This document shows, in pieces, positions 34,113 to 43,156 of a DNA stretch of 64,000 nt. Every line of letters starts with the position of its first letter. Position 1 is the first letter of the stretch. Under the pieces are notes generated by a model, which ran no database searches, was not told the origin of the DNA, and saw nothing but the letters and a program-made list of their open reading frames with translations. The stretch is from an uncultured Eubacteriales bacterium. Its GTDB lineage: Bacteria; Bacillota; Clostridia; Oscillospirales; CAG-382. The translations under genes were made by a program, and so were the position numbers. The stretch is taken from contig CAKSCV010000011.1 of NCBI GenBank assembly GCA_934444645.1, forward strand, positions 14,828 to 78,827, written 5' to 3'.

Positions 34113-34917
34113 GCGGCTGAAAGCTGCATTGCAGGACTGTGACGCCGTTGTGATCGGTGCCGGAGCCGGTCTTTCCACCTCTGCCGGATTTATCTATACC
34201 GGCGAGCGGTTTGAAAAATACTTTTCCGACTTTGCGGCAAAGTACGGCATCCGGGATATGTACAGCGGCGGCTTTTATCCGTTTGCCACGCCGGAGGAGC
34301 ATTGGGCGTATTGGAGCCGGTATATCTTCATCAACCGCTATATGGATGCCCCCAAACCGGTCTATGATGCCATCTTAAAGCTGGTGCAGGACAAGGACTA
34401 TTTCGTTATCACGACCAACGTGGATCACTGTTTTCAGAAGGCAGGCTTTGACAAAAAGCGGCTGTTTTACACGCAGGGCGATTACGGCTTATTCCAGTGC
34501 AGCGAACCGTGCTGTCAGGAAACCTTTGATAACGAAGCCGTGATCCTCGAAATGGTCAAACGGCAGGAGAATATGAAAATCCCGACCGAACTACTGCCGG
34601 TCTGCCCCCACTGTGGGAAACCACTGACCATGAACCTCCGCAGCGATGATAAATTTGTGGAGGACGAGGGCTGGCACAGAGCCGCGGAACGATATGGAAA
34701 TTTCCTCCGTACCCGTGACGGGCAGAAAATCCTCTTTCTGGAACTGGGCGTGGGCTACAATACACCGGTCATCATCAAGTATCCGTTCTGGCAGATGACG
34801 GTGAAGAACCCGAACGCTACCTATGTCTGCATCAACCAAGGGCAGGCGGTGTGTCCGCAAGAGATCGAACAGCAGGCTATCTGCATCGACTCGGATATTG
34901 GAGACATCTTATCTTAA
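34057..34917 (+). CDS. SirTM-type sirtuin (NAD-dependent ADP-ribosyltransferase class)
   Basis: A 286-aa Sir2-fold protein. Visible are the NAD motif GAGAGLSTSAGF, TTNVDHCFQKAGF in the catalytic loop, and the zinc site CSEPCCQ ... CPHCGKPL. GVGYNTP replaces the usual GTS region. SirTM enzymes modify proteins, typically a lipoylated GcvH-like carrier, with ADP-ribose; the partnered macrodomain reverses it. The usual lipoate-ligase and GcvH-L genes are not present in this window. The start is uncertain: ATG 34057 gives a 56-base overlap with the macrodomain gene, while a start near 34108 would nearly abut it. Composition matches the 3' part of the macrodomain gene. Confidence 0.9.
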   Translation: MFSRIWTKPSTKSCSEQIERLKAALQDCDAVVIGAGAGLSTSAGFIYTGERFEKYFSDFAAKYGIRDMYSGGFYPFATPEEHWAYWSRYIFINRYMDAPKPVYDAILKLVQDKDYFVITTNVDHCFQKAGFDKKRLFYTQGDYGLFQCSEPCCQETFDNEAVILEMVKRQENMKIPTELLPVCPHCGKPLTMNLRSDDKFVEDEGWHRAAERYGNFLRTRDGQKILFLELGVGYNTPVIIKYPFWQMTVKNPNATYVCINQGQAVCPQEIEQQAICIDSDIGDILS

Positions 34918-34925
34918 CGGTATGA

Positions 34926-34960
34926 CAAAAAACGGCGGCAAGGAAAATCCCTGCCGCCGT
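34926..34960 (-). terminator. Terminator between sirTM and guaA
   Basis: Stem acggcggca/tgccgccgt. The T-run is on the minus strand, just past the guaA stop, so it mainly serves guaA; it may also slow sirTM read-through. Confidence 0.7.
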
Positions 34961-34990
34961 TGCGCTTATACCCTGTGTTCCGGGATGCAA

Positions 34991-36889
34991 TCATTCCCAC
35001 TCCACTGTAGCCGGCGGTTTACCGGTCACATCATACAGCACAAGTGAAACGACATCGCCGAAGCGTTCGACGATCTCGTCGCGCGCGGCCTTAAGCGCTT
35101 CCACCGGGAAATCCACACCCGGAAACGCCGACTGCGCCGTCATAAAATCGGTCGTGCAGACAGCACGCATGGCAACCGAATACTTCTTTCCCTCATGTGC
35201 CGAGACCGGAACCAGCACGGCAAAGCACTGGGCAATATTTTTATTCATCAAATGCCGCGTTGTGATATCGTCAAGCTCACGCAGCAGCTCTGCCGTTTCA
35301 TGGCAGATGTGTGTCGGCGTGCAGACAAGCGGCTTGACACCGGCGGTTTCGTTCAGGCAATAGGTCACACGGTTGATATAATTCAACTCGTTCGGAATCT
35401 TTTTGGCAAGCGCATACAGCTTTTCCATATCCGTATCTGCCGGATCTTTTGTTCCGTTTTTATTATAGAGAACCGTCATGTTTTTATAGGAACGGTGATC
35501 GCCCTGCACGCCGACGCTTTGGATCGGTGCAAGGTCGGCCGCATAATCCGCATCCGTCTTTGCCACAAACGCGGTTAACGGCTCTAACTTTTCCTTAATA
35601 TCCGTTTCGGAAAGATTTCGTCCGCTGTGGTCGGTGCACAGAATGCGAACGCCAAGACCGGGACCCGGGAACGGCTGACGCGAAGCGATTGCTTCATCAA
35701 GGCCGAGCATCCGTGCGACCTGTCTGACCTCATCCTTATGCCAGTCCCAGTTGGTCTCGACCACATGACCGCGGTCACGTAATGCACGGATCACGCCGAC
35801 GTCGTTATGGTGTGTTTTGATTTTATGTGCATAGCCGCTTACATCGGGATTGCCGCTTTCAATAAGGTCGGGACGCAAGGTGCCTTGCCCGAGATAGGCG
35901 GTATCGAAATCCAAATTTAACTTTTTGGCGGCTTCTTCGGTCACCACAAAGAACATATGCCCGATGATGGCGCGTTTCTTTTCGGGTTCACAGGTTTGAG
36001 AAAGCGGTGCGTATTTTTCGCCCTCAATGGTGAGAGGCGTGTTGAAAAAAGCGTCCTCTGCGTTGATGCGCTGCATTTGGGTAAGGCCGAGGTCGGCGAG
36101 GTTGGCGCAAATGAGATCGGATTCATTTTTACGCATCATGCCATGGTCGATATGGATGCCATACACTTTATCCGAACCGAGTGCTTTGACAAGAAGTGCG
36201 GCCGTGACCGCCGAATCCACGCCGCCGCTGACAAGCACGATGACCTTGCCGTCGCCGACTTTTTCGCGGATCATGCGAAGGGAGGTTTCGATACGGTCCT
36301 CAAGCGCATAGGTCTGCTTGAAGCCGCAGATGCCGCGCAGGAAGTTTTCGAGCATTTTAACGCCGTTTACGGTTGGATCGACTTCGGGATGGAATTGGAC
36401 GGCGGCAATCTTTTTATCCGCATTATAGATGCCGGCAGTTACACCTTCGGTATCAGCGACCTTAACGAAACCGTCCGCCAGTTTTTCGACGGCGTCGCCG
36501 TGGCTCATAAGAACCTTTTGTTTTGCATCCAGTCCTGCAAAGAGAGGGCATGCCGGGTCAACGGAAATTTCGATCTGGCCGTATTCGGTTTTGAAATTCG
36601 GCACGACCTTGCCGCCGAAATGGTCGTTTACGAGCTGCATGCCGTAGCAGATACCGAGTGTCGGGATGCCGAGGTCAAAAAGATGTTCATCGTATTCGGG
36701 AGCGCCCTTTTCCCAAACGCTGGAGGGGCCGCCGGAGAGAATCATTCCGCCGAAGTTTTTTAATTTCTCGGGATCGACGCCAATCGGGAAAATTTCGCTT
36801 TTCACGCCGAGTTCGCGCACTTTACGGTCGATGACCTTGGTATACTGGCCGCCGCAGTCGAGAATGGCACATTTTTCTTCCATAAGCAT
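34991..36889 (-). CDS. guaA: GMP synthase (glutamine-hydrolysing), long form
   Basis: A 632-aa enzyme that converts XMP to GMP with glutamine and ATP. The class I amidotransferase domain (1-~195) shows the nucleophile in GICYGMQ and QFHPEVDP. The ATP pyrophosphatase domain shows VLVSGGVDSAVTAA. The end motif (VLYDVTGKPPATVEWE) is that of GuaA. At 632 residues it is about 110 longer than the common bacterial enzyme. Extra segments lie in the ATPase region (EPEKKRAIIGHMFFVV) and between it and the dimerisation domain (TDIKEKLEPLTAFVAKTDAD), as in long GMP synthases. ATG 36889 follows AGGAAAGGAA; an upstream start at 36925 lacks a ribosome site. It faces repeat copy C. Confidence 0.95.
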   Translation of the reverse strand: MLMEEKCAILDCGGQYTKVIDRKVRELGVKSEIFPIGVDPEKLKNFGGMILSGGPSSVWEKGAPEYDEHLFDLGIPTLGICYGMQLVNDHFGGKVVPNFKTEYGQIEISVDPACPLFAGLDAKQKVLMSHGDAVEKLADGFVKVADTEGVTAGIYNADKKIAAVQFHPEVDPTVNGVKMLENFLRGICGFKQTYALEDRIETSLRMIREKVGDGKVIVLVSGGVDSAVTAALLVKALGSDKVYGIHIDHGMMRKNESDLICANLADLGLTQMQRINAEDAFFNTPLTIEGEKYAPLSQTCEPEKKRAIIGHMFFVVTEEAAKKLNLDFDTAYLGQGTLRPDLIESGNPDVSGYAHKIKTHHNDVGVIRALRDRGHVVETNWDWHKDEVRQVARMLGLDEAIASRQPFPGPGLGVRILCTDHSGRNLSETDIKEKLEPLTAFVAKTDADYAADLAPIQSVGVQGDHRSYKNMTVLYNKNGTKDPADTDMEKLYALAKKIPNELNYINRVTYCLNETAGVKPLVCTPTHICHETAELLRELDDITTRHLMNKNIAQCFAVLVPVSAHEGKKYSVAMRAVCTTDFMTAQSAFPGVDFPVEALKAARDEIVERFGDVVSLVLYDVTGKPPATVEWE

Positions 36890-36982
36890 GAGGAGAGATT
36901 CCTTTCCTATCATATCATAATACAATATTATAACAGTTTATCCGGAGATTTTCAAGGGGTTAGTATGAACTTTTTGATTTTT

Positions 36983-38322
36983 TGAGAAGCTCCCTTATAA
37001 AGGTTTTAATTGTTGCGGTGCGAAGATGTCACTGCGGTGTGCTGATTCGAGGTTTGCAAAACCTCAAAGCTTCCTTGAAAGGTTTTAATTGTTGCGGTGT
37101 GAAGCTGCAGCTGCTGTGTGCTGATTCAAGGTTTGCGGAACCTCGAAGCTTCCTGCGAGGGAGAACGGGTTGTCACTTTTTGCATCGTGCAAAAAGTAAC
37201 CAAAAAGCACGCGGGACTCCGTCCTGCGACCTCGATTCAAATCGCCGGTCGATACGGTTTTGAAGCGAAAATGACCGGCGTTCATCAGGTAACCGGCTAT
37301 GCTGAAAACTGCAACTTCGTCGGGTATCGCCGGCAATGATTTGAATCGGTGCGACGCTCCGGCTTTACAGCACAAAATTAGAGCGGACTGCAAAAGAACG
37401 GCTGTATTCTTTGCAAACAGTAGGTTAAGGGGCGTTGAAAGGGGCGGCGGAGGGTGGAAAAGGATTGCTTTAGATAGTAATAAGGAAAGGTTTGTGCAAA
37501 AGAAATGCTTTTGGTTTGTGAAAATGGGCGTTTTTTGAAACCAGCAAGGAAAGGCTTGTGCAAATGAAGAGCTTTTGTATGTAAAAGGGCAGCTTTTGAG
37601 GGCGGTTCGTAAGCTTTCAGTAACTTTTGGTTTGTATAAATGGAAATTTTTTCGGACAGCGAAGAAAGGCACGTGCAAAAGAAGTTTTTGTGCGTAAAAA
37701 TGGCTTTGAGTAAAGTTCGTAAAGCTTTCTGCTAATGAAATTTTCTTGATTCGCGATAAAGGCGTTTTTTGGCTCATGCAAAGCTTGCTGATAAAGAAAA
37801 ACTATTTTTCAGCACACCGCAGCAACAACTTCGCACTGCACCAAAGCTAACGTGCAGCTGCAAATTTCATCTGCGAAAACCCACTGTGAGCTTGCAGTAC
37901 AACAATCCATTTTCGAAAAATATCAGTCTTGCGTCTGCTGTACGGTAACCCTTTCGCACCGATTCAAAGCCTTTTCGCCGCCGTTTTGTGGGCAAAACCG
38001 GTTTCGACAGAAGCCGCCGGAAAACTTTGTAAAATCACTTCTGGCAGAGCTTTGAATCGTCCCCGGAGTCCAGAGGTTCGCAAACCTCTGGCGTGCTTTT
38101 TGGTTCTTTTTGCACGACGCAAAAAGAATAAACCCGTCTCCCTTTCCGGGGAGCTCCGAGGTTTCGCAAACCTTAAATCAGCATACCGCAGCTGCAGCTT
38201 CGCACCGCAACAATTAAAACCTTTTTCAGGGAGTTTCGAGGTTTTGCAAACCTCGAATCAGCGCACATAGCAGGCAACTTCGCACAATCCAATTAAATCC
38301 TTCCGCCGCCTGCGGCGGCAGA
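36983..38322. repeat. Composite inverted-repeat element, copy C
   Basis: It fills the space between divergent guaA and the MBL gene. The left arm (to 37353) has the type 1 core (ttcatcaggtaaccggc, about 37280-37296); the right arm (from 37955) has the type 2 core (ggcaaaaccggtttcgacag, about 37989-38008). The centre (37354-37954, 601 bp) starts with caaacagtaggttaag and ends with tttttcgaaaaatatcagtc, i.e. reversed relative to copy A. The right end is closed by attaaatccttccgccgcc and a GC-rich hairpin (38308-38322). The left end begins with two tandem attgttgcggtg.gaag modules. Confidence 0.85.
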
Positions 38323-38422
38323 AATAATTCCCGGCGTGAAGCCGCTTTTTACTGTTGACAAACCGTTCTTTTTGGCGTATGATATAAGTTAGAGTTATTG
38401 ACTGTAAAAAAGGAGCATTCAC

Positions 38423-39172
38423 ATGAAACTTACATTTCTCGGCACCAGTCACGGACATCCCGAAGTGCGCCGCTATTGCACCTCGGTTTATGTGGAACAT
38501 AACGGCTTTGGCTTTGTGGTGGATGTCGGCGCACCGGTCGAATACCTTTTCAAAAACCGCGGCATCGAAACCGAAAAGGTTAAAGCTTATTTCCTCACCC
38601 ATATGCATTCCGACCATGCCGATACGCTCGGTTCGGTGGCAAAAAGCTATCTTGGCTATCATAAAACCGGCGACGCGGACGTCTTTTTTGCCGAAGATGC
38701 CGCCATCGACCCGTTCTGCGCTTGGATGACCGCCTTGCATATGCCGCTTGACCGCCATCATGACCGCTTCCGCCTGCACACCACAAGCGAAGGCGTTATC
38801 TACGAAAACTACGGCTTACGCGTTTCGGCCATCCGTACCGAGCATATCGCGCCGAATGTGCCGACTTTTGCCTATCTTTTTGAAGCGGACGACGGCAAAC
38901 GCGTGCTGTTCACGGGCGATCTCGCCTACGATTTCCACGATTTCCCGAAAATCGCTTTTGAAACCGAAAAACCGTTCGACCTCATTGTGTCGGAATTGAC
39001 GCATCTGTCGGCGGATAAGGCAAAAACCGTGCTTGTCAACGCCAAAACGCGCCTTATGATCTTTTCGCACGTCACGCCGACACACAATTTGGTGCTTCTC
39101 GAACGCGAAAATATCCGCTTCCCGTTTGTGCATATCGTTGCGTGCGACGGTTTTGAATATTATGTGGTTTGA
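38423..39172 (+). CDS. MBL-fold metal-dependent hydrolase
   Basis: A 249-aa metallo-beta-lactamase-fold protein. The metal-binding motif is HMHSDHAD (residues ~60-67), followed by HI (EHIAPNVPTF), TGDLAYD and SHVTP. The start MKLTFLGTSHGHPEVRR resembles RNase Z and related phosphodiesterases, but the RNase Z-specific exosite was not seen, so general MBL hydrolase is the safe call. Cytoplasmic. AAAGGAGCATTCAC precedes the ATG. It leads a run of four genes with gaps of 24-28 bases that ends with a hairpin at 43068. Confidence 0.88.
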   Translation: MKLTFLGTSHGHPEVRRYCTSVYVEHNGFGFVVDVGAPVEYLFKNRGIETEKVKAYFLTHMHSDHADTLGSVAKSYLGYHKTGDADVFFAEDAAIDPFCAWMTALHMPLDRHHDRFRLHTTSEGVIYENYGLRVSAIRTEHIAPNVPTFAYLFEADDGKRVLFTGDLAYDFHDFPKIAFETEKPFDLIVSELTHLSADKAKTVLVNAKTRLMIFSHVTPTHNLVLLERENIRFPFVHIVACDGFEYYVV

Positions 39173-39199
39173 CGGAGAAACTGATAAAGGAGAAGGATA

Positions 39200-39754
39200 A
39201 TGTTTGTATCGCAAAACAAAACCGCCAAAGAAGCTCTTGTGGTGGTGGATTACCAAAACGATTTTGTAGACGGTACGCTCGGCTTTGCCGGTGCGGAAAC
39301 GTTAGAGGACGGCATTTGCGCCGAAATCGAACGCGTGCGCAAGGCCGGCGGCGATGTGCTGTTTACCTTTGATACGCACGCCGCAAGTGCCGATGAATAT
39401 CTGCAAACGCCCGAAGGCAAGGCTTTGCCTGTGCCGCATTGCCTAAGCGGTTCGGCCGGACACGCATTGTACGGCAAGGTCGCCGAAAGCGTCCAACCGG
39501 ACGACGTGCGCATTTTTAAGCCGTCCTTCGGCTCGCCTGCCCTTGCCGAAATTTTGCAGAAACGCGGCTATGCCAAAATCACCTTTGTCGGACTTGTCAG
39601 CCATATTTGCGTGATTTCCAATGCCATGCTTGCCAAGGCTTTTTGCCCGAACGCCGAAATCTGCGTGCTTTCTTCGCTGACTGCCGCGGCTGACGCATCC
39701 TTGCATGAGGCGGCGTTGGCGGTCATGCGTTCGGTCCAGATTAAAGTTTTATAA
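39200..39754 (+). CDS. pncA: Nicotinamidase-like cysteine hydrolase
   Basis: A 184-aa isochorismatase-fold protein. The triad of nicotinamidases is visible: Asp in VVDYQNDFVDG, Lys in IFKPSFGS, and Cys in GLVSHICVISNA. The metal-binding strand reads FTFDTHAASADEYLQTPEG in place of the typical DWHP..H, close to PncA proteins of Clostridia. It probably converts nicotinamide to nicotinate. The next gene, 24 bases on, is nicotinate phosphoribosyltransferase, which would use that product. This neighbour is the main reason for choosing PncA over other cysteine hydrolases. Confidence 0.85.
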   Translation: MFVSQNKTAKEALVVVDYQNDFVDGTLGFAGAETLEDGICAEIERVRKAGGDVLFTFDTHAASADEYLQTPEGKALPVPHCLSGSAGHALYGKVAESVQPDDVRIFKPSFGSPALAEILQKRGYAKITFVGLVSHICVISNAMLAKAFCPNAEICVLSSLTAAADASLHEAALAVMRSVQIKVL

Positions 39755-39778
39755 AAAAACGAAGCGAGGTTTTCTTTT

Positions 39779-41218
39779 ATGACGGAACAGAATTATACGC
39801 TGTTATGCGATTTTTACGAGCTCACCATGGGCGGCGGCTATTTCAAAAACGGCCTTGTCGATCGCGTCACCTACTTCGACGTGTTCTTTCGAAATGTGCC
39901 GGATAACGGCGGGTTTGCTGTCTGTGCCGGTCTTGAACAGATAATTAACTATATTAACAATTTGCATTTCGATAAAAGAGATATCGATTTTCTTCGCTCC
40001 AAAGGCCTCTTTGACGAGGATTTCCTTGCTTATCTTGCCGATTTGCGCTTCACCGGCGATATCTATGCGATTCCCGAGGGAACGCCGATTTTCCCGGGAG
40101 AACCGATTTTGACGGTTCGTGCGCCGGCGGTGCAGGCTCAGCTGATCGAAACATATGTTCTTCTTGAGCTTAACCACCAATCGCTCATCGCCACCAAGGC
40201 AAACCGCATTGTCCGCGCCGCCAAAGGCCGTCCGGTGCTGGAATTTGGGTCACGCCGCGCGCACGGTGCGTCTGCGGCAATCGTCGGTGCGCGCGCGGCC
40301 TATATCGGCGGCTGCGCCGGAACGGCATGCACGGTGACCGAAGAGCAATTCGGCGTCCCGGCAGGCGGCACGATGGCACATTCGTGGATCCAGATGTTCG
40401 ATACGGAATATGAGGCCTTTTGCGCCTATTGCAGGATGTATCCGCATGGCGCGGTGCTGCTTGTGGACACCTACAACACGCTCGAAAGCGGCGTTCCCAA
40501 CGCCATTCGCGCATTTAAAGAGATCCTTGTGCCGCAGGGCATTAACGATTTCGGCATTCGGCTGGATTCGGGCGATATCGCGTATCTCACCAAAAAAGCA
40601 CGCAAAATGCTCGACGATGCCGGTCTTACCACGGCAAAAATCGTGGTTTCCAACGCGCTCGATGAATATCTCATCAACGACCTGCTGTCTCAGGGCGCCT
40701 GCATCAACACCTTCGGCGTCGGCGAACGGCTGATCACCGCCAAGAGCGATCCGGTCTTCGGCGCGGTGTACAAGCTGGCTGCTTTGGAAAACCCGGACGG
40801 CACCATTGTCCCGAAGATCAAGCTCAGCGAAAACACCTCTAAAATCACCACGCCGCACTTCAAAAAGGTCTACCGCTACTACGACCGCGCTACCGGCAAG
40901 GCTTTGGCAGATGAAATGTGCCTGCATGACGAAACGGTGGACACAGCGTCGCCGCATACCATTTTTGATCCGGCGGAGACCTGGAAAACCAAAACACTCG
41001 AGGATTTTGACGCACGCGAGCTGCTTGTTCCGATCTTCAAAGACGGCAAGCAGGTCTACACCTCCCCCTCTGCCAAAGAGATCCGCGCCTATTGTCTTGC
41101 GCAGATCGACACGCTGTGGGATGAAGTGACGCGCTTTGAAAACCCGCACAACTATTATGTGGATCTTTCGCAGAAGCTGTGGGACATCAAGATGAATTTG
41201 ATCAAAAAGCCGCAGTGA
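39779..41218 (+). CDS. pncB: Nicotinate phosphoribosyltransferase
   Basis: A 479-aa protein. It joins nicotinate and PRPP to give nicotinate mononucleotide in NAD salvage. Motifs include the start LLCDFYELTMGGGYFKNG, the residue block FGSRRAHG with the active-site His, GTMAHSWIQMF, and DTYNTLESGVPNA. GIRLDSGDIAYLTKKAR in the PRPP-binding region and TFGVGERLITA complete the set. Length and order fit the Bacillota PncB group. The 5' region ends with GAAGCGAGG. Together with the preceding nicotinamidase it makes a two-step salvage route in one operon. Confidence 0.95.
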   Translation: MTEQNYTLLCDFYELTMGGGYFKNGLVDRVTYFDVFFRNVPDNGGFAVCAGLEQIINYINNLHFDKRDIDFLRSKGLFDEDFLAYLADLRFTGDIYAIPEGTPIFPGEPILTVRAPAVQAQLIETYVLLELNHQSLIATKANRIVRAAKGRPVLEFGSRRAHGASAAIVGARAAYIGGCAGTACTVTEEQFGVPAGGTMAHSWIQMFDTEYEAFCAYCRMYPHGAVLLVDTYNTLESGVPNAIRAFKEILVPQGINDFGIRLDSGDIAYLTKKARKMLDDAGLTTAKIVVSNALDEYLINDLLSQGACINTFGVGERLITAKSDPVFGAVYKLAALENPDGTIVPKIKLSENTSKITTPHFKKVYRYYDRATGKALADEMCLHDETVDTASPHTIFDPAETWKTKTLEDFDARELLVPIFKDGKQVYTSPSAKEIRAYCLAQIDTLWDEVTRFENPHNYYVDLSQKLWDIKMNLIKKPQ

Positions 41219-41246
41219 TGTGACGACCAAGAAAGAAGGAATGTTT

Positions 41247-43031
41247 ATGAAAACCGATGTTTCACGTGAAACGATATACCACGAGACCGAATTTTGCGTT
41301 ATTGGCGGCGGTCTTGCCGGGCTCTCGGCAGCCATCGCTGCAGCGCGCAAAGGAACGAAAACCATTTTGGTTCAGGACAGACCCATGCTCGGCGGCAACG
41401 CCTCCAGCGAGATTCGCATGTGGGTGCGCGGCGCACACGGAAAGAACAATATGGAATCCGGTATTGTCAGCGAACTGGATTTGGAAAACAACTATGTCAA
41501 CCCGTATCTTAACTTTTCCGTCTGGGATTCGGTTCTGTACAGCGCCGCCGTGCGCGAGCCGAACTTAACGCTGATGCTCAACACCTCCTGCTTAGACGCC
41601 CATGCGGAAAACGACGTTATTCAAACGGTCACCTGTTGGCAATTGACAACATACACCTTCCACACGATTCGTGCCGAGGTGTTTGCCGACTGCTCGGGTG
41701 ACAGCATTTTGGCACCGCTTGTCGGCGCAAAGTGGACAAAGGGTCGCGAGGCACGTGCCGAATACAAGGAAAGCATTGCACCTGAACACGCGGATTTGCG
41801 GACCATGGGAATGTCCTGCTTGATTCAGGCACGGGAGCACAGCGAAAAGGTGCGGTTTGTTAAGCCGGAATGGGCGCATACATATGAAACGGATGAGGCA
41901 CTTCCCCATCGTACACATTCCATGAAGAACAAGAACAACAATTTCTGGTGGATCGAGCTCGGCGGCGAAGATGACAGCCTTGCCGACACGGAAAAGCTGC
42001 GCGAGGAGTTATTAAAGGTGGCTCTCGGCGTATGGGATCACATCAAAAACCGCGGAAATCACGATGCAGACAACTGGGAGCTTGAATGGATCGGCTTTTT
42101 GCCGGGCAAGCGTGAAAGCCGCCGATACATCGGTGCACACGTTCTGACACAGAACGATGTGGAGAGCGGCGGCAAATTTGACGATATTGTCGGCTACGGC
42201 GGCTGGACGATGGATGACCACAATCCGGCAGGCTTCCGTCATGTCGGCGAACCGACCATTTATCATCCGGCACCCAGCCCGTTCGGCATTCCCTACCGCA
42301 GTCTGTATTCGGCCAACATTCACAACCTGCTATTTGCCGGACGCAACATCAGCGCCACGCATGCCGCGCTTTCTGCCACACGTGTGATGGCAACCTGCGC
42401 CATTCTCGGCCAGGCGGTGGGAAATGCGGCGGCATTATGCGTCAAATACGGCTGCGAGCCGAGCGGCGTCTATACCGAACACATGGAAGAGCTGCAGGCA
42501 GAGCTGCTGTACGATGGCTGCTATCTGCCGGGGCACGTGCGCAAGATCGACGAATGCAATCTGCACGCTGCCACCGATCTGAACCGTGCGGACTATCAGC
42601 TTCTGTTCAACGGCAAGGAGCGGCCGGATGAAAACGATTCGGTCAATTATGTTTCACGTGGAACCGGCACGTGGATCTCCATTGTTTACGACAAACAGCC
42701 GGTGGAGGGTGTGGTGCGTTTGGTGCTCGATCCGGACTACTCGCGCGAATCGATCAGCGATAATTACGAATATCGCCGCTATTCCATGCGCAGCAATATG
42801 CCGCTAACCTTCCAGCCGCTCAAAATGCCGGCGCACTTGGCAAAAAAACTCCGCGTTATTGCCGTTATGGAGGACAACAGCAAAAAAGTTTTGTATCAAT
42901 CGGAGGAAAACTGTCGACATCTGCTGTTTTTGCCGACCGGCGGCAGGATTCAGGCGCTGCGCGTCTATTTTGACGGTGCATGGCAGAGTGATGAAACGCG
43001 TATTTATGCGCTTGAGTTGGTACAGCGGTAA
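41247..43031 (+). CDS. FAD-dependent oxidoreductase (PF12831 type)
   Basis: A 594-aa protein. The Rossmann FAD motif VIGGGLAGLSAAIAAARKG lies near the start (about residues 18-36). A conserved PMLGGNASSEIRMWVRGAHG follows, and the FAD-closing motif LLFAGRNISATHAALSATRV comes later. The last ~150 residues form a separate beta-sandwich. This family is frequent in carbohydrate clusters of anaerobes but has no firm reaction. ATG 41247 is chosen because GAAAGAAGGA ends 6 bases ahead; GTG 41220 and ATG 41241 fit worse. It is the last gene of the four-gene run. Its companions act on NAD precursors, but a direct functional link is not established. Confidence 0.85.
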   Translation: MKTDVSRETIYHETEFCVIGGGLAGLSAAIAAARKGTKTILVQDRPMLGGNASSEIRMWVRGAHGKNNMESGIVSELDLENNYVNPYLNFSVWDSVLYSAAVREPNLTLMLNTSCLDAHAENDVIQTVTCWQLTTYTFHTIRAEVFADCSGDSILAPLVGAKWTKGREARAEYKESIAPEHADLRTMGMSCLIQAREHSEKVRFVKPEWAHTYETDEALPHRTHSMKNKNNNFWWIELGGEDDSLADTEKLREELLKVALGVWDHIKNRGNHDADNWELEWIGFLPGKRESRRYIGAHVLTQNDVESGGKFDDIVGYGGWTMDDHNPAGFRHVGEPTIYHPAPSPFGIPYRSLYSANIHNLLFAGRNISATHAALSATRVMATCAILGQAVGNAAALCVKYGCEPSGVYTEHMEELQAELLYDGCYLPGHVRKIDECNLHAATDLNRADYQLLFNGKERPDENDSVNYVSRGTGTWISIVYDKQPVEGVVRLVLDPDYSRESISDNYEYRRYSMRSNMPLTFQPLKMPAHLAKKLRVIAVMEDNSKKVLYQSEENCRHLLFLPTGGRIQALRVYFDGAWQSDETRIYALELVQR

Positions 43032-43067
43032 AATCGGCTGCGTGAATGGCTTGAAGTAAAACGAATG

Positions 43068-43106
43068 AAACGGATTCGGAAGGGTTTTTTCGGATCCGTT
43101 CTTTTT
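43068..43106 (+). terminator. Terminator closing the MBL-pncA-pncB-FAD run
   Basis: The stem acggat/atccgt is extended by tcgg/ccga-like pairs, then ctttttg. Confidence 0.65.
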
Positions 43107-43156
43107 GCGGGTTTATGCGGCATAAACTGTATCAAAACGTTTTTGGAGGAAAGTTT

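Noticed and set aside
37085..37777. 230-codon frame in repeat C (and partners in D)
   Set aside because: Open frames exist on both strands of the element. Their translations are Ser/Phe/Lys-rich low-complexity sequence without ribosome sites, so coding is unlikely.
36983..38322. Insertion sequence with its own transposase
   Set aside because: No frame in any element copy resembles a transposase. The elements could at most be non-autonomous.
38423..39172. RNase Z
   Set aside because: The MBL motif fits, but the exosite and length features of RNase Z were not seen.
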